NCBI GenBank assembly: GCA_963759735.1 | Contig: CAVXAF010000002.1 | Location: 87,017 to 151,016 of the forward strand | From: Hyphomicrobium_A sp963759735 | GTDB taxonomy: Bacteria > Pseudomonadota > Alphaproteobacteria > Rhizobiales > Hyphomicrobiaceae | Reading direction: 5' to 3' | Length of the DNA stretch: 64,000 nucleotides | Shown here: positions 1 through 8,425 of the stretch, in pieces | Layout: the number at the start of each line of letters is the position of its first letter | Position numbering within the stretch: position 1 is the first letter of the stretch | Notes under the pieces: generated by a model | The model's input: only the letters and a program-made list of their open reading frames with translations | Databases searched by the model: none | Told to the model about the DNA's origin: nothing | Translations under genes and position numbers: made by a program

Positions 1-1487
1 CGGCTGCGGCGCTGCTGAGCAACTTCGCGAAGTAGCTGGACAGCAGGCGATTGCCGGGATCGCGCGCCGCCCGCGCCCGCGCGAACTCGTTCCAGCGGTC
101 GCCGAAGGCCTTGGCGACTTGATCGGGCGTTAGATGCTTCGTCTGATTGAACAACGGATGGCCGTTGTGGGCGCTGGAGAATTCGTTGAACGCCTTGAGA
201 AATTCGTCCCAGCCAGGGCCGCCCGTCGACACCGGATCGATACTGATGCCCGGCGCATCGTGCGTGAACGACAGCAGTGCATTCTTGTCGGCGACCATGC
301 GATAGCCGACCGCCGGTAGGTCGCAGCGAAAGCCGGTACGCTCGGCGTGCTCGTGGCAGAAGCGGGTGTAGGCGGCCAGCGTCTCGAAAAATTGCGTCTC
401 GTCAAACGACCACATCGAGAACACGAACTTGTAGGCGCCGGGCTTCTCCTGATGGCGAATGATCTGCCGCTGCGGCAGCGTTGCCTTGCCGCCGACGAGC
501 AGGCACGTCCAGCGCCTGATCGACTGATCAAGGATGGCGCGCACGCGGTGCTCGACCGCGCGACTGGGTGCGGCGCGCGCGATCATGATCGTCAACATCG
601 GTCCCGAGCCGCCGCCAGAAGGCGTTGCGCAGCCACCAGAACCCGGACGAGGTCGGCTTCACGCCCCGCAGCTCGCGCCGCTCCTCGACCATCACCTTTT
701 CGGCGAACGGGTAGATGTACATCATCAAGGCGTTGCGCTCAGCGACGAGTGCCGGCATGGCGGCGCGGAAAGCGTCAAACGTATAGGTGCGATGGCGCGC
801 GTAGAGGGAGGTAAGCGGCTTGGTGCGCAGGGTTACCTCGACGATGACGCCGAGCAGCCCGTAGCTGGAACGCAGCAGTCGCATCTCATCGCCGTGCTCT
901 CTCTCGTTGTAGGTGGTGACCGTGCCGTCGGGTCTCACCAGCTTGAGGGCGGAGACGAACGAGCTGATCTGGCCCCAGTGCGAGGTGCCGATCAGCGAGC
1001 TGTCCTTGGTTGCGGCGCAGGCGACGGCCCCGAGCGTGACCGTCCCGATCTCGGTGTTGATATGAAATTGCCGGTCGTGGCGCGCCAGCTCGTCGGCGAC
1101 ATCGATGTAAAGGGCGCCCGCCTCGGCGGTGACGAAGTCGTGCCCGATCTCGATGATGCGCGTCATGCCCGTCATGTCGAGCATGGTGCCGCCATCGTCG
1201 GCCGAGCATGGCGCGGGCGAATGCAACTTGCCGACCGCCCGCACGGGCGATGGATAGCGCACCGCGTCGGTCACCACCTGCACCACCTCATCGATGGTTT
1301 GCGGGCGCACGACGACGGCTGGACGATAGGTGACGCCGCCCTCCCAGTTGGTGATCGCATCGGAGGTGGCGAGGGAGACCGGTGCGGCCGAGGCTGTGCG
1401 GCTGGCGACAAAAGTGCTGTGCGTGGCGAGCTTCAGCAGCATCGCGACGTGCGGCGCCATCGCCAACTGCGGCACCAAGGATTTCAT
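1..1487 (-). CDS. FAD-linked oxidase, D-arabinono-1,4-lactone oxidase-like (3' end cut by window edge)
   Basis: The protein carries a PCMH-type FAD-binding domain in its N-terminal half (RPAVVVRPQTIDEVVQVV, then a run ending VGKLHSPAPCSADDGGTMLDM) and an ALO-type C-terminal half ending at the left window edge. Such enzymes oxidise sugar-derived lactones or polyols with FAD; the substrate cannot be told from sequence. A single-base insertion near 597 breaks the frame after the stretch WLRNAFWRRLG; beyond it the correct frame continues with a recognisable C-terminal part (AFNEFSSAHNGHPLFNQTKHL region). The ATG at 1487 follows a G-rich ribosome-binding stretch; a GTG at 1532 without a visible site is the alternative start. 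The first residues are hydrophobic, which could be a weak signal or membrane segment. The final residues lie outside the window. Confidence 0.75.
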
Positions 1488-1587
1488 GCAGGCCCCCACC
1501 GCGACGCCATCATGCGCGGCTTTTAATGGCACAGCTTAGCGCGGGTAATTGCAGATGCCGACCTGCGCGGCGGCCTATTGGACGTTC

Positions 1588-2752
1588 TCAGTGACCTGAC
1601 TTCGCCATCCGCTGACCAATGACGATCAGCCGAGCGGCGCGCTCGGCGGCATCCTGCAGATACTGGCGCGATTTCTTGATCGCCACATCGAGCGGCATCG
1701 CGTTGGGAGTGGCGGTCTCCAGCCCGTCGATGCCGTGGGCGAACACACCGCCGGCGTCATCGGCGAGGCCGCCGCCGATGGCGACGACCGGCACGCCGTG
1801 CTTGCGCGCCGCCATGGCGACGCCGGATGGGGTCTTGCCGAAGGCAGTCTGCGACGTCGACGCGCCCTTCGCCGGTGAAGGCCAGCGCGGCCCCCTGCAT
1901 GTGGTCCTCAAGCCGCGTCGCGGCGACGACGAGTTCGACGCCGCGCTTCAAGGTCGAGTTGGTGAAGGCCATGAGCCCGGCGCCGATGCCGCCGCCCGCA
2001 CCCGCACCCGGCCGGTCAATGACGTCGGCGCCGATGCTGCGTTTGATGACATGGGCGAAGTGGGCGAGATTCTTGTCGAGCCGCTCGATCATCTCGGGCG
2101 TTGCGCCCTTCTGCGGGACCATAGACGCGCGAAGCGCCCTTCTCTCCGCACAGCGGATTGGTCACGTCGCAGGCGACGCTGATGTGGATGCCGGCGAGCC
2201 CGGGATTGACCGAGCGACATATCGACGGCCTGCACGTCGTCGAGATCGCCGCCGGAAATGAGGTCGCGGATCGGCGCGCCGCCGAAATTCAAGAAAGCGC
2301 ACGCCGAGCGCCTGGGCGAGGCCGGCGCCCGCGTCGTTGGTCGCCGATCCGCCGATGCCGAGGATGATCTCCTTGACGCCGCGCTTGATGGCGTCGTCGA
2401 TCAGCTCACCGGTTCCGTAGGTGGTGGCAACGAGCGGGTCGCGCTCCTCTTTGGGGACGAGCGGCAGGCCGGAAGCCTCGGCCATCTCGATCACCGCCGT
2501 CTTGCCGTCGCCGAGCAGCCCATAGGAGGCCAGGACGCGCTTGCCCATGGGGCCAGAGACTTCGACCTTGACGATCTGGCCGCCGGTGGCGTCGACGAGC
2601 GATTGCACCGTGCCCTCGCCGCCGTCGGCCATGGGCACCTTGACGTAGGTCGCGTCCGGCCAGACCCGCTTGAGGCCCGTCTCGATCTCGCCCGCAACTT
2701 CCAGGGACGTCAGGTTCTCTTTGAAGGAATCAGGGGCGATGACGATCTTCAT
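1588..2752 (-). CDS. glycerate kinase (GarK/GlxK family), frame broken by apparent insertions
   Basis: Glycerate kinase phosphorylates D-glycerate with ATP, feeding glyoxylate or serine-derived carbon into lower glycolysis. The start MKIVIAPDSFKENLTS is the family signature, and ADGGEGT and GIGGSATNDAGAG follow in the expected order. The rest is present but in other frames: PIRDLISGGDLDDVQAVD, then CDVTNPLCGEKGAS, GAGAGGGIGAGLMAF, TGEGRVD and a C-terminal IKKSRQYLQDAAERAARL. Removing one base near each of 2293, 2213, 2118 and 1856 restores one reading frame of about 386 residues, close to the normal family length. Since essential genes nearby show the same kind of lesion, this is probably a sequencing problem rather than a pseudogene. 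It lies downstream of a 237-base gap. Confidence 0.82.
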
Positions 2753-2989
2753 TGGGCACTTCTTCTCACGGACGCTCGCGCGCCAACGGCTAATCGGCGT
2801 TAGGTTACGGGGAAAGGCTGCACTGTGTCGCGCGCCTGCTTAAAGTTGCTTTCTTTTGGCGGGGGTTGCCCGAAAGCCATTGTGGCTCATGGTTAAGGAT
2901 AGCCAAGAAGTCGTTCGCCGCAGGGCAGTTCACGAGTGCCAGGCCTATTTCGAGGGGCGCCGGATGGTCCCGGCCGGAGCGGTCATATC

Positions 2990-3655
2990 CTAGGCGCCCA
3001 GATCCTGGATGGCATCGGATTCAACGATGTGGACGCCGGGCAGCGCCGCCTCGGCGCAGACGCGCATCGCCTTGGCGACAGTTTTTGTGTGCACCGCCAT
3101 ATACTTGCGGAGCGGGCCCTGCATCAGCGGCGCAACCACGGCCAGGGCGCGATTGGCGATGCGTTCCGCCAGCCGGTACTCCTCGCGCTCGCCGGCCAGT
3201 ACTGAGGGACGCAGGATGTAGGTGGAGCGCAGGCCAGCGCCAGCGACGCCTTGCTCCATTTCGCCCTTGGTTCTGAGGTAGACGCTGCGGGCCGTCGCCC
3301 GCGCATCGACGGAACTGATGACCACAAAGGCGGTGGCGTTGTTGGCGGCTCCCCACCGGGCCAGGGCGACGGGGATGTCACGGTCGACCTTCTGGAAGGC
3401 CTCGGTGGAACCGGCCTTTTTTTGCGTCGTCCCGATGCAGCAGAATATGAACTCCACGTCCTCGCCGGCCGGCGCCGGGGAAAGGGATGAAAAGTCGACG
3501 ATGCGCTCTTCCACCTTATCCTGGCGGGCGTAACCGGTCGGGCGGTGGTGCAGAATGACGATGCGGTCAAGGCGCGGGGAGGCGACCAAGAGCGGCACGA
3601 GCTGCCGCCCGATCGCGCCCGTCGATCCGGCGACTATCGCCGTTCGCTTTCCCAT
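2990..3655 (-). CDS. atypical SDR-family NAD(P)-binding reductase, HTATIP2/TIP30-like
   Basis: A 221-residue Rossmann protein. The glycine-rich nucleotide-binding motif GSTGAIGRQ sits at the N terminus and a YxxxK pair (VYLRTKGEME) lies mid-protein. The stretch FIFCCIGTTQKKAGS followed by an F-x-KVD segment is typical of the small bacterial proteins related to human HTATIP2 (CC3/TIP30). The substrate is unknown for this group. The start is placed at MGKRTAIVAGST because 19 upstream residues in the same frame do not resemble the family; this ATG follows a GGGAGAG-like site. It stands alone between glycerate kinase and a small plus-strand gene, so the context gives no functional hint. Confidence 0.72.
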   Translation of the reverse strand: MGKRTAIVAGSTGAIGRQLVPLLVASPRLDRIVILHHRPTGYARQDKVEERIVDFSSLSPAPAGEDVEFIFCCIGTTQKKAGSTEAFQKVDRDIPVALARWGAANNATAFVVISSVDARATARSVYLRTKGEMEQGVAGAGLRSTYILRPSVLAGEREEYRLAERIANRALAVVAPLMQGPLRKYMAVHTKTVAKAMRVCAEAALPGVHIVESDAIQDLGA

Positions 3656-3783
3656 GCTGCCCTCTCCCGTCATCTGGCTCGCACAGTAGTGACCGACCCA
3701 AGGCTCGTCCACGGGTGCCCATTACGTGGCAAGATGCACGCTGATCTGCCTGTGTCAGCAACGTTAAACTTCAGGAGGCGTAA

Positions 3784-4023
3784 TTGAGTACCTTCACCGT
3801 CAAGCGCGGCCGGCGCTACCAAGCCAAGATCTCGCTCGGGCTGTTGGAGAGCCTGGCCGGCAACGATGTCATCGCCGGCCGGCTGCAGACGGCGGGATTT
3901 ACCGATGTGTCCGTGAAGGGGTCCGGCAGCACCCGGTACGCCGAAGGGATATGGCCGCGCGAGGATGCGAGCGCCGAGATGCCTGCTCAGGTAAGCGCTG
4001 TAACCGAAATTGAAGAAGCGTGA
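3784..4023 (+). CDS. small conserved-looking protein of unknown function, TTG start
   Basis: A 79-residue soluble protein with no signal peptide or membrane segment. It begins at TTG 3784, which is preceded by an excellent ribosome-binding site (AGGAGG at 3772-3777, five bases before the start), so this short frame is very likely translated. Its composition is that of a folded small protein: a basic N-terminal strand (FTVKRGRRYQAKISLG), a central helix and a GFTDVSVKGSGSTRYAEG segment. I do not recognise a named family with certainty; small phage-tail or chaperone-like proteins of rhizobia have similar patterns, but I could not confirm this. It is flanked by a divergent SDR gene and a 400-base non-coding stretch. 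Confidence 0.6.
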   Translation: MSTFTVKRGRRYQAKISLGLLESLAGNDVIAGRLQTAGFTDVSVKGSGSTRYAEGIWPREDASAEMPAQVSAVTEIEEA

Positions 4024-4428
4024 GCGCGCAGCCGCAGCGGTCGCGAGGCGTTACAGCACGGGCCTGCGGCAACCAATGGCCGGGCCGGCGAGGGCCGATC
4101 TTCAAGGTCAGGATGCTTTGCTGTCCAAGAATTGGGCATCGCCAAATGCTCCGGTGTTCATCCTAACGAAAGCACCATGACTGGCCGATTTTGTCCGCTC
4201 ACTGACTTTCAACACACGTAGGACTTGTGTTGCTTACTCAAATTGGCAAAATGTGGAGTCTAGGGCCGAAGAATTGCGCAACCGGGACTATCGCTCGCGT
4301 TCGATCTTCAAGCCGCTCCGCGCAGCCCACGCACTGTCCGATCTCATCATCGGCTGTCGTCCGTGGAACAAGGTGCGCCTGAGTAGGCTCGGAAGCGTGA
4401 GGCGACTGTCGGCGGAGGGACGGTGGAG
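4024..4428. other. intergenic stretch with no recognisable gene
   Basis: About 400 bases between the small TTG-start gene and the NTF2-like gene. Short frames here have no convincing start site or protein character. The segment around 4190-4250 is less GC-rich than its surroundings and is the most plausible place for the promoter of the downstream gene, but I see no clear -35/-10 pair, hairpin or repeat. Confidence 0.5.
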
Positions 4429-4875
4429 ATGCAGTTGGACGAGCACGGAGCCAGGATGATCCTGGATTCTTCGCACGCCGCCTGGAGCGGCGGTGACGTC
4501 GAAGGGGTGCTGAGTAACTACGTCGAGGATCTCGAGTACTACTGCAACACCGGCGGTCCCGACGGAGGACCGCTGCGGGTGGTCGGAAAGGCGGCCCTGC
4601 GGGAGATGCTGCAGGCGATCGTCAAGGTCGCCGAGAGCGTCTCGGTGTCGGAATACTTCCGCTACAGCGACGGCGTCGGGCGCGCCAAGATCGAATGCTA
4701 CATTCGTCACAAGACGACGAACCACACGATGGTGGGTTCCTATCGTCAGCTCATCACCTATCGCGGCGACAAGATCGCGCGCATGGAAGAATTCCATGAT
4801 GCGGCGAAGATGATCGCCTTCTGGCAGATGATCTCCGGCGAGGACGCCATCGAGAAGGCGCTGCTGGCCGAGTAG
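4429..4875 (+). CDS. NTF2-like / SnoaL-like domain protein
   Basis: A 148-residue alpha+beta barrel protein of the NTF2-like superfamily. The pattern is characteristic: an N-terminal helix with AAWSGGDVEGVLSNYVEDLEYY, a G-KAALREML segment, and alternating strands ending with the typical GDKIARMEEFHD close. Members include polyketide cyclases, limonene epoxide hydrolases and many proteins of unknown role, so no reaction can be assigned. The ATG at 4429 lies ten bases after GGAGG (4413-4417); a GTG two codons upstream is the alternative. The gene stands alone, with no operon partner, and is followed by a convergent gene for a small secreted peptide. Confidence 0.72.
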   Translation: MQLDEHGARMILDSSHAAWSGGDVEGVLSNYVEDLEYYCNTGGPDGGPLRVVGKAALREMLQAIVKVAESVSVSEYFRYSDGVGRAKIECYIRHKTTNHTMVGSYRQLITYRGDKIARMEEFHDAAKMIAFWQMISGEDAIEKALLAE

Positions 4876-5008
4876 CCGAACGCCGGTACTCGCGCGCCAG
4901 CCGACGCTCTGGGCCATTCAGGCCGGCAAGGGAAGCGCGGCGGCACCGCTAGCCGGCCGCGCAACCATCGGCCTTCAGACCTTCAGGCCTCAATTCGCCA
5001 GGCCGTCA

Positions 5009-5215
5009 TCACCAGCGGCGCCAGCGCCACCACCAATTGCGATGACCACGCCAACGGCGCCATCCGGCTTGGTCGACGATTGAGGCCGCGTGGGCCGAGT
5101 TGCCCGGTACGGCGCTGAGGCCGGCTACCGGCGCCGCCAGGGCGGGGGTGCCGAACGCGACAGCGCCGAGCGCCAGCGCGCCCGCCATGGCGCTGATTGC
5201 GAGTTGACGATGCAT
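5009..5215 (-). CDS. small secreted peptide with Trp/Arg-rich tail
   Basis: A 68-residue precursor. Residues 1-27 form a clear Sec signal peptide (basic start, hydrophobic core, cleavage after TPALA), leaving a mature peptide of about 41 residues. The last 17 residues, WRRWRGHRNWWWRWRRW, contain seven Trp and seven Arg, and there are no Cys residues. A GGAGG site lies just upstream of the ATG, which supports translation. Small exported proteins with basic, aromatic tails are common in Rhizobiales and mostly uncharacterised; the composition also resembles Trp/Arg-rich membrane-active peptides. Both a cell-envelope role and a bactericidal role are inference only. The neighbours give no immunity or export gene. 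Confidence 0.6.
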   Translation of the reverse strand: MHRQLAISAMAGALALGAVAFGTPALAAPVAGLSAVPGNSAHAASIVDQAGWRRWRGHRNWWWRWRRW

Positions 5216-5225
5216 GGTGTTCCTC

Positions 5226-5241
5226 CAGGACTTGCGTCCTG
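5226..5241 (-). promoter_or_regulatory. hairpin abutting the ribosome-binding site of the Trp/Arg-rich peptide gene
   Basis: On the minus strand, CAGGAC and GTCCTG form a perfect six-base stem closed by a GCAA (GNRA) loop. Its 3' side runs directly into the GGAGG site of the peptide gene that starts at 5215, so folding could limit ribosome access. The structure is seen in the sequence; the regulatory role is inferred. Confidence 0.35.
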
Positions 5242-5290
5242 AAGGAGTAACCGCGAAGCGGCCAAGGCCGGCTTAGCCTGCACTATGCAA

Positions 5291-5307
5291 GTTGCGTCAA
5301 ACGCAAC
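5291..5307. repeat. perfect 7-base inverted repeat upstream of the secreted-peptide gene
   Basis: GTTGCGT and ACGCAAC flank a three-base spacer. The repeat lies about 76 bases upstream of the peptide start, and a TTGACG -35-like hexamer overlaps one arm on the minus strand. It could be an operator; no matching second copy was noticed in the window. Confidence 0.4.
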
Positions 5308-5373
5308 CGATCGCGAGGGCCACTTGCTGCTTGGCGGAGGGCGCGGGGCGCGGTTTACGGCGCTAAGCTTCCC

Positions 5374-6411
5374 CTACAGGGCGAACTGCAGCATGGCGCG
5401 GGTGCCGCGCTCGACTGGCTCGTAGGTGAGCTCGGCACCGAGCCGCGTCGACATGCTGCGGATGACGCGCGTACCAAGGCCGGTGCCGACGGGCGCGGCG
5501 GGAGACAGCGACAGTCCGACGCCATCGTCCTCGACCGACAGGTGCCCCTCATCGCCATGACGCATCATCTTGACGCGGATGTCGCCGCTCTGGTCGTCGA
5601 CGTAGGCGTACTTATAGGCGTTGGTGACGAGCTCGGTGACGATGATGCCGAGCGACACCGCCTTGTCAGTCGGTAGCCGGATCGGATCGGCGATAAGCGA
5701 GATATCGTGATCGGTGCCCCAGGCGAGCATAGAAGCGCGCAGCTCTTCGACGAGGCCGCCCAGGTAGGATTGGATGTCGACCGACTGCACGTCATCGGAG
5801 GTGTAGAGGCGGCGGTGAACGCCGGCGATGGCCAGAATTCGCGCCTGCATTTCATCGAGTGCGCGCAACGCCGAGGCGTCGGTCACCGTCGAGCGCTGCA
5901 TGTTGGTGAGCGCCGCCACGATGGCCAGCGAGTTGGACACGCGATGATTGACTTCGCGCAATAACAGCTCGGCGCGGTCGCGGGCAGCGATGACTTCGCG
6001 GTCGGCCGCTTCCTTGTCGCGCCGCAGGCGTTCCTTCTCCAGGGCCGTGACGATGGCCTCGGCGAGAAGGTCGCGGAAATGTCCCTGCACGTCCTTCCAC
6101 ACATAGTCGACGGCGCCGGCCTTGAGGGCGGCCACGGCGATGCGGCTGTCCTCCGACCCCGTCACGTAGATGATGGGCGGAGCGGCGGCCAAATCGCGCA
6201 GGCGCGGAAGAACCTCCAGGCCCGTCTGGCCCGGCATGTGGTGGTCGAGAGCGACGATATCGAACTGCTCGCCACCAAGCCGGACGAGCGCCGTTTCGCC
6301 GGATAGCTCCAGCACGACGTCGAACCCGCGCGACTCCAGGGTCTTTTGAACAAGCCGTCCAATCCCCGCGTCGTCGTCGATATAGAGCACTCTGGCCCTG
6401 CGGTCGGTCAC
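5374..6411 (-). CDS. receiver-HisKA_2 sensor kinase (response regulator fused to histidine kinase)
   Basis: A 345-residue soluble protein with a receiver domain first (residues 1-125, acidic cluster IDDD at 11-14, phospho-acceptor Asp56 in ALDHHMPG, Lys106) and then a HisKA_2 dimerisation domain with His157 in EVNHRVSNSL, followed by an HATPase domain ending with DDGVGL and GTGLGTRVI. This architecture lets a phosphoryl group on the receiver control kinase activity. Kinases with HisKA_2 domains often feed PhyR-type or other single-domain regulators in alphaproteobacteria. Its ATG overlaps the stop of the upstream receiver gene by four bases (ATGA), so the two are translationally coupled and probably act in one relay. 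The target regulator is not in the window. Confidence 0.85.
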   Translation of the reverse strand: MTDRRARVLYIDDDAGIGRLVQKTLESRGFDVVLELSGETALVRLGGEQFDIVALDHHMPGQTGLEVLPRLRDLAAAPPIIYVTGSEDSRIAVAALKAGAVDYVWKDVQGHFRDLLAEAIVTALEKERLRRDKEAADREVIAARDRAELLLREVNHRVSNSLAIVAALTNMQRSTVTDASALRALDEMQARILAIAGVHRRLYTSDDVQSVDIQSYLGGLVEELRASMLAWGTDHDISLIADPIRLPTDKAVSLGIIVTELVTNAYKYAYVDDQSGDIRVKMMRHGDEGHLSVEDDGVGLSLSPAAPVGTGLGTRVIRSMSTRLGAELTYEPVERGTRAMLQFAL

Positions 6412-6854
6412 TGTGTCTCCGGAACCTGCATCACAGCGAAGAATAGACCGAGCTGACGGATGGCATTGGCGAAGTTGTCATAGTCGACGGGCTTGGTGAT
6501 GTAGACGTTGGCGCCGAGATCGTAGCAGCGCTGAATTTCCCGCGCGTCGTCGGTCGTCGTCAACACGATGACCGGAGACCGCTTGGTATGCTGGTTGGCC
6601 TTGATTTTCTCAAGGATGGTAATGCCGGTCATGTCGGGGAGATTCAAGTCGAGCAACACCAGCAGCAGCTTCTTAGAGCTCACTTCGCCCGATTGATCGG
6701 GCCCAAGCAGGAATTCGAGGGCTTCCGTGCCGTTGGTGAAGGCGATCAGCTCGTTGTGTACGCCGGCGCGGCGGATGTTGCGCTCAATCAGTCGTGCGTG
6801 TCCCTCATCGTCCTCGATCATGACGATGGAGACTGGTCTACCCTCTAAGCTCAC
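6408..6854 (-). CDS. single-domain response regulator (Rcp1/CheY-like)
   Basis: A 148-residue stand-alone receiver with no output domain. The acidic pair EDD is at 14-16, the phospho-acceptor Asp69 lies in LLDLNLPDMTG, and the conserved Thr (LTTTDD) and Lys (YITKPVD) follow. The extended loop before the phospho-site is typical of Rcp1-type regulators encoded next to phytochrome or CHASE3 kinases. Its start overlaps the end of the CHASE3 kinase gene by 17 bases and its end overlaps the next kinase gene by four, so the three genes form one operon. The natural reading is that it carries phosphoryl groups between the membrane kinase and the receiver-kinase; this is inference from context. Confidence 0.87.
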   Translation of the reverse strand: MSLEGRPVSIVMIEDDEGHARLIERNIRRAGVHNELIAFTNGTEALEFLLGPDQSGEVSSKKLLLVLLDLNLPDMTGITILEKIKANQHTKRSPVIVLTTTDDAREIQRCYDLGANVYITKPVDYDNFANAIRQLGLFFAVMQVPETQ

Positions 6855-8340
6855 CGAGATGCTCCGATTTTAGACGCAGGTTGCGGGGGAGTTTTACCTG
6901 AAAAGTGGTTCCTGATCCAACTTCGGAGGTCAGAGTGATCTGACCTCCCAGGCGCCGGACAAGGGCCCTGACGTGGGCAAGGCCAATGCCTTCACCCGGC
7001 TGATCCTGGACGCCGGCGCGTCGGAACAGGTCGAAGACGCGTTCGTGATCCTGCTCGCCGATGCCGCGACCATTATCCTCAATCTCTATCAAAATCGAGC
7101 CATCGCGTTGCGACCGGGCGCGCACCTGAATGAGCGGCGCCCTCCCTGGGGCACGATATTTCACAGCGTTGTCGACCAGGTTGCCGAACACCTGCTCCAA
7201 TGCCAGGCGATCGCTGGTAATGACGGGAAGCGGTTTTTCGATAGCGAGCGAGCCGCCAGCTTCGGTGAGACGATGCTGGACGCTGTCGGAGATGCCCTCG
7301 AACAGGGTGACGAGGTTGACCGCTTCGGGATTGATGTTCCGCCGGCCTTCGCGCGACAGCTTGAGAATCGCGTTGATCAGCGAATCCATCTTCTTGGTCG
7401 AGCTCTGGATAAACGAGATGGCCTCGGGGATTTCCTCTTTCACCGCGGTCTTCGCAGCCGGGGCGGAGGCCAATGCATCGAGGCCCGGATCGTCGGTGAG
7501 GGTCTGCAACGCCTCAAGAGATGTTTTCAGCTCGGCCGTGAAGCCCATCACGTTGACCAGAGGCGCGCGCAGGTCGTGGCTGACGATGTAAGCGAAGCGC
7601 TGGATCTCATCGTTGGCGCGCTGCAGGTCGATCGTGCGCTCCTTGACGCGCAAATCGAGGCCGGCATTCAGCGCCTCGACCTCGGTCCGCGCGCGCACAA
7701 TCTCGCGGGTGTAGTTGACCAGCGCCCAAGCGACGCCACCGCCTGCAAGCAGCACCAGGACGCCGCCAACGATGGTCGACAGACGCAGATAGCCGGCGTT
7801 TTCGCGCTGCTCCTCAATGGCCAGGACAAGCCGCCTCTCGACGTCATTGCGCTCCGCAACGATACGGTCGCGCACACTGTCCATCAGCTCTTTGCCGCGG
7901 TCGGCAAGCACGATGGCCAATGCTTCCTGGTCCTTGCCGGCGCGCTTCAGCTCCACCGTTTGCCTAAGCTCATCGAGCTTGTCCTTGATGAGCGGACGGA
8001 GCCCGGTGACGAATTCCTGCGCCTCGCCGCGCGTCCCAATGACCCGGGTCAACGTCTGCATGGCAGGCTCGATGTTTGACACGGCCTGTTGGTACGGCTG
8101 CAGGTACCGCTCCTCTCCCGTCAGGAGATAACCGCGCTGGCCGGTTTCGGCATCCTGCATAAGCGAGAGCAGATCGGCGAGCGCGCTGCGCATTTCGCGC
8201 GTCGCCAAGACCTCTTCGGTCGAGGCGTTGGTGCGCTGCATCGTCCACACCGACAACCCGACCATCACCAGCAGGGCGGCAAGCCCGATGGCGGTGAACA
8301 GCGCGGTGGCGCGCATCAGCGTATACTTGGATACCGGCAC
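6838..8340 (-). CDS. CHASE3-domain membrane histidine kinase
   Basis: A 500-residue inner-membrane sensor kinase. One transmembrane helix lies at about residues 12-33, followed by a periplasmic CHASE3 domain (40-180, with the hallmark GQRGYLLTG at 67-75), a second helix at about 187-208, a coiled linker, HisKA with His255 in IVSHDLRAP, and HATPase with EDNGRGI and GEGIGLAHV. The ligand of CHASE3 domains is generally unknown. It is the first gene of the overlapping three-gene phosphorelay on this strand. It starts 85 bases downstream of the pnp stop, with a strong hairpin in between, so it is probably transcribed separately from pnp or by read-through. Confidence 0.88.
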   Translation of the reverse strand: MPVSKYTLMRATALFTAIGLAALLVMVGLSVWTMQRTNASTEEVLATREMRSALADLLSLMQDAETGQRGYLLTGEERYLQPYQQAVSNIEPAMQTLTRVIGTRGEAQEFVTGLRPLIKDKLDELRQTVELKRAGKDQEALAIVLADRGKELMDSVRDRIVAERNDVERRLVLAIEEQRENAGYLRLSTIVGGVLVLLAGGGVAWALVNYTREIVRARTEVEALNAGLDLRVKERTIDLQRANDEIQRFAYIVSHDLRAPLVNVMGFTAELKTSLEALQTLTDDPGLDALASAPAAKTAVKEEIPEAISFIQSSTKKMDSLINAILKLSREGRRNINPEAVNLVTLFEGISDSVQHRLTEAGGSLAIEKPLPVITSDRLALEQVFGNLVDNAVKYRAPGRAPLIQVRARSQRDGSILIEIEDNGRGIGEQDHERVFDLFRRAGVQDQPGEGIGLAHVRALVRRLGGQITLTSEVGSGTTFQVKLPRNLRLKSEHLGELRG

Positions 8341-8370
8341 TCTATTCTTTCTTCGCTCTTCCCTCAGCCA

Positions 8371-8398
8371 GAAGCCGCCAGCTTGCGCCGGCGGCTTC
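8371..8398 (-). terminator. strong stem-loop after pnp (terminator or processing hairpin)
   Basis: On the minus strand a 12-base-pair stem with one G-U pair encloses a GCAA tetraloop. It sits between the pnp stop and the CHASE3 kinase start. There is no T-run behind it, so it may act with Rho or protect the pnp 3' end rather than terminate on its own. Confidence 0.55.
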
Positions 8399-8425
8399 CT
8401 GAGTTTGTTATGTTAAAACAGAGAC

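Noticed and set aside
1588..2752. Glycerate kinase as a pseudogene
   Set aside because: Four extra bases disrupt it, but the same lesion type hits essential genes nearby and all conserved motifs survive, so sequencing error is the simpler explanation.
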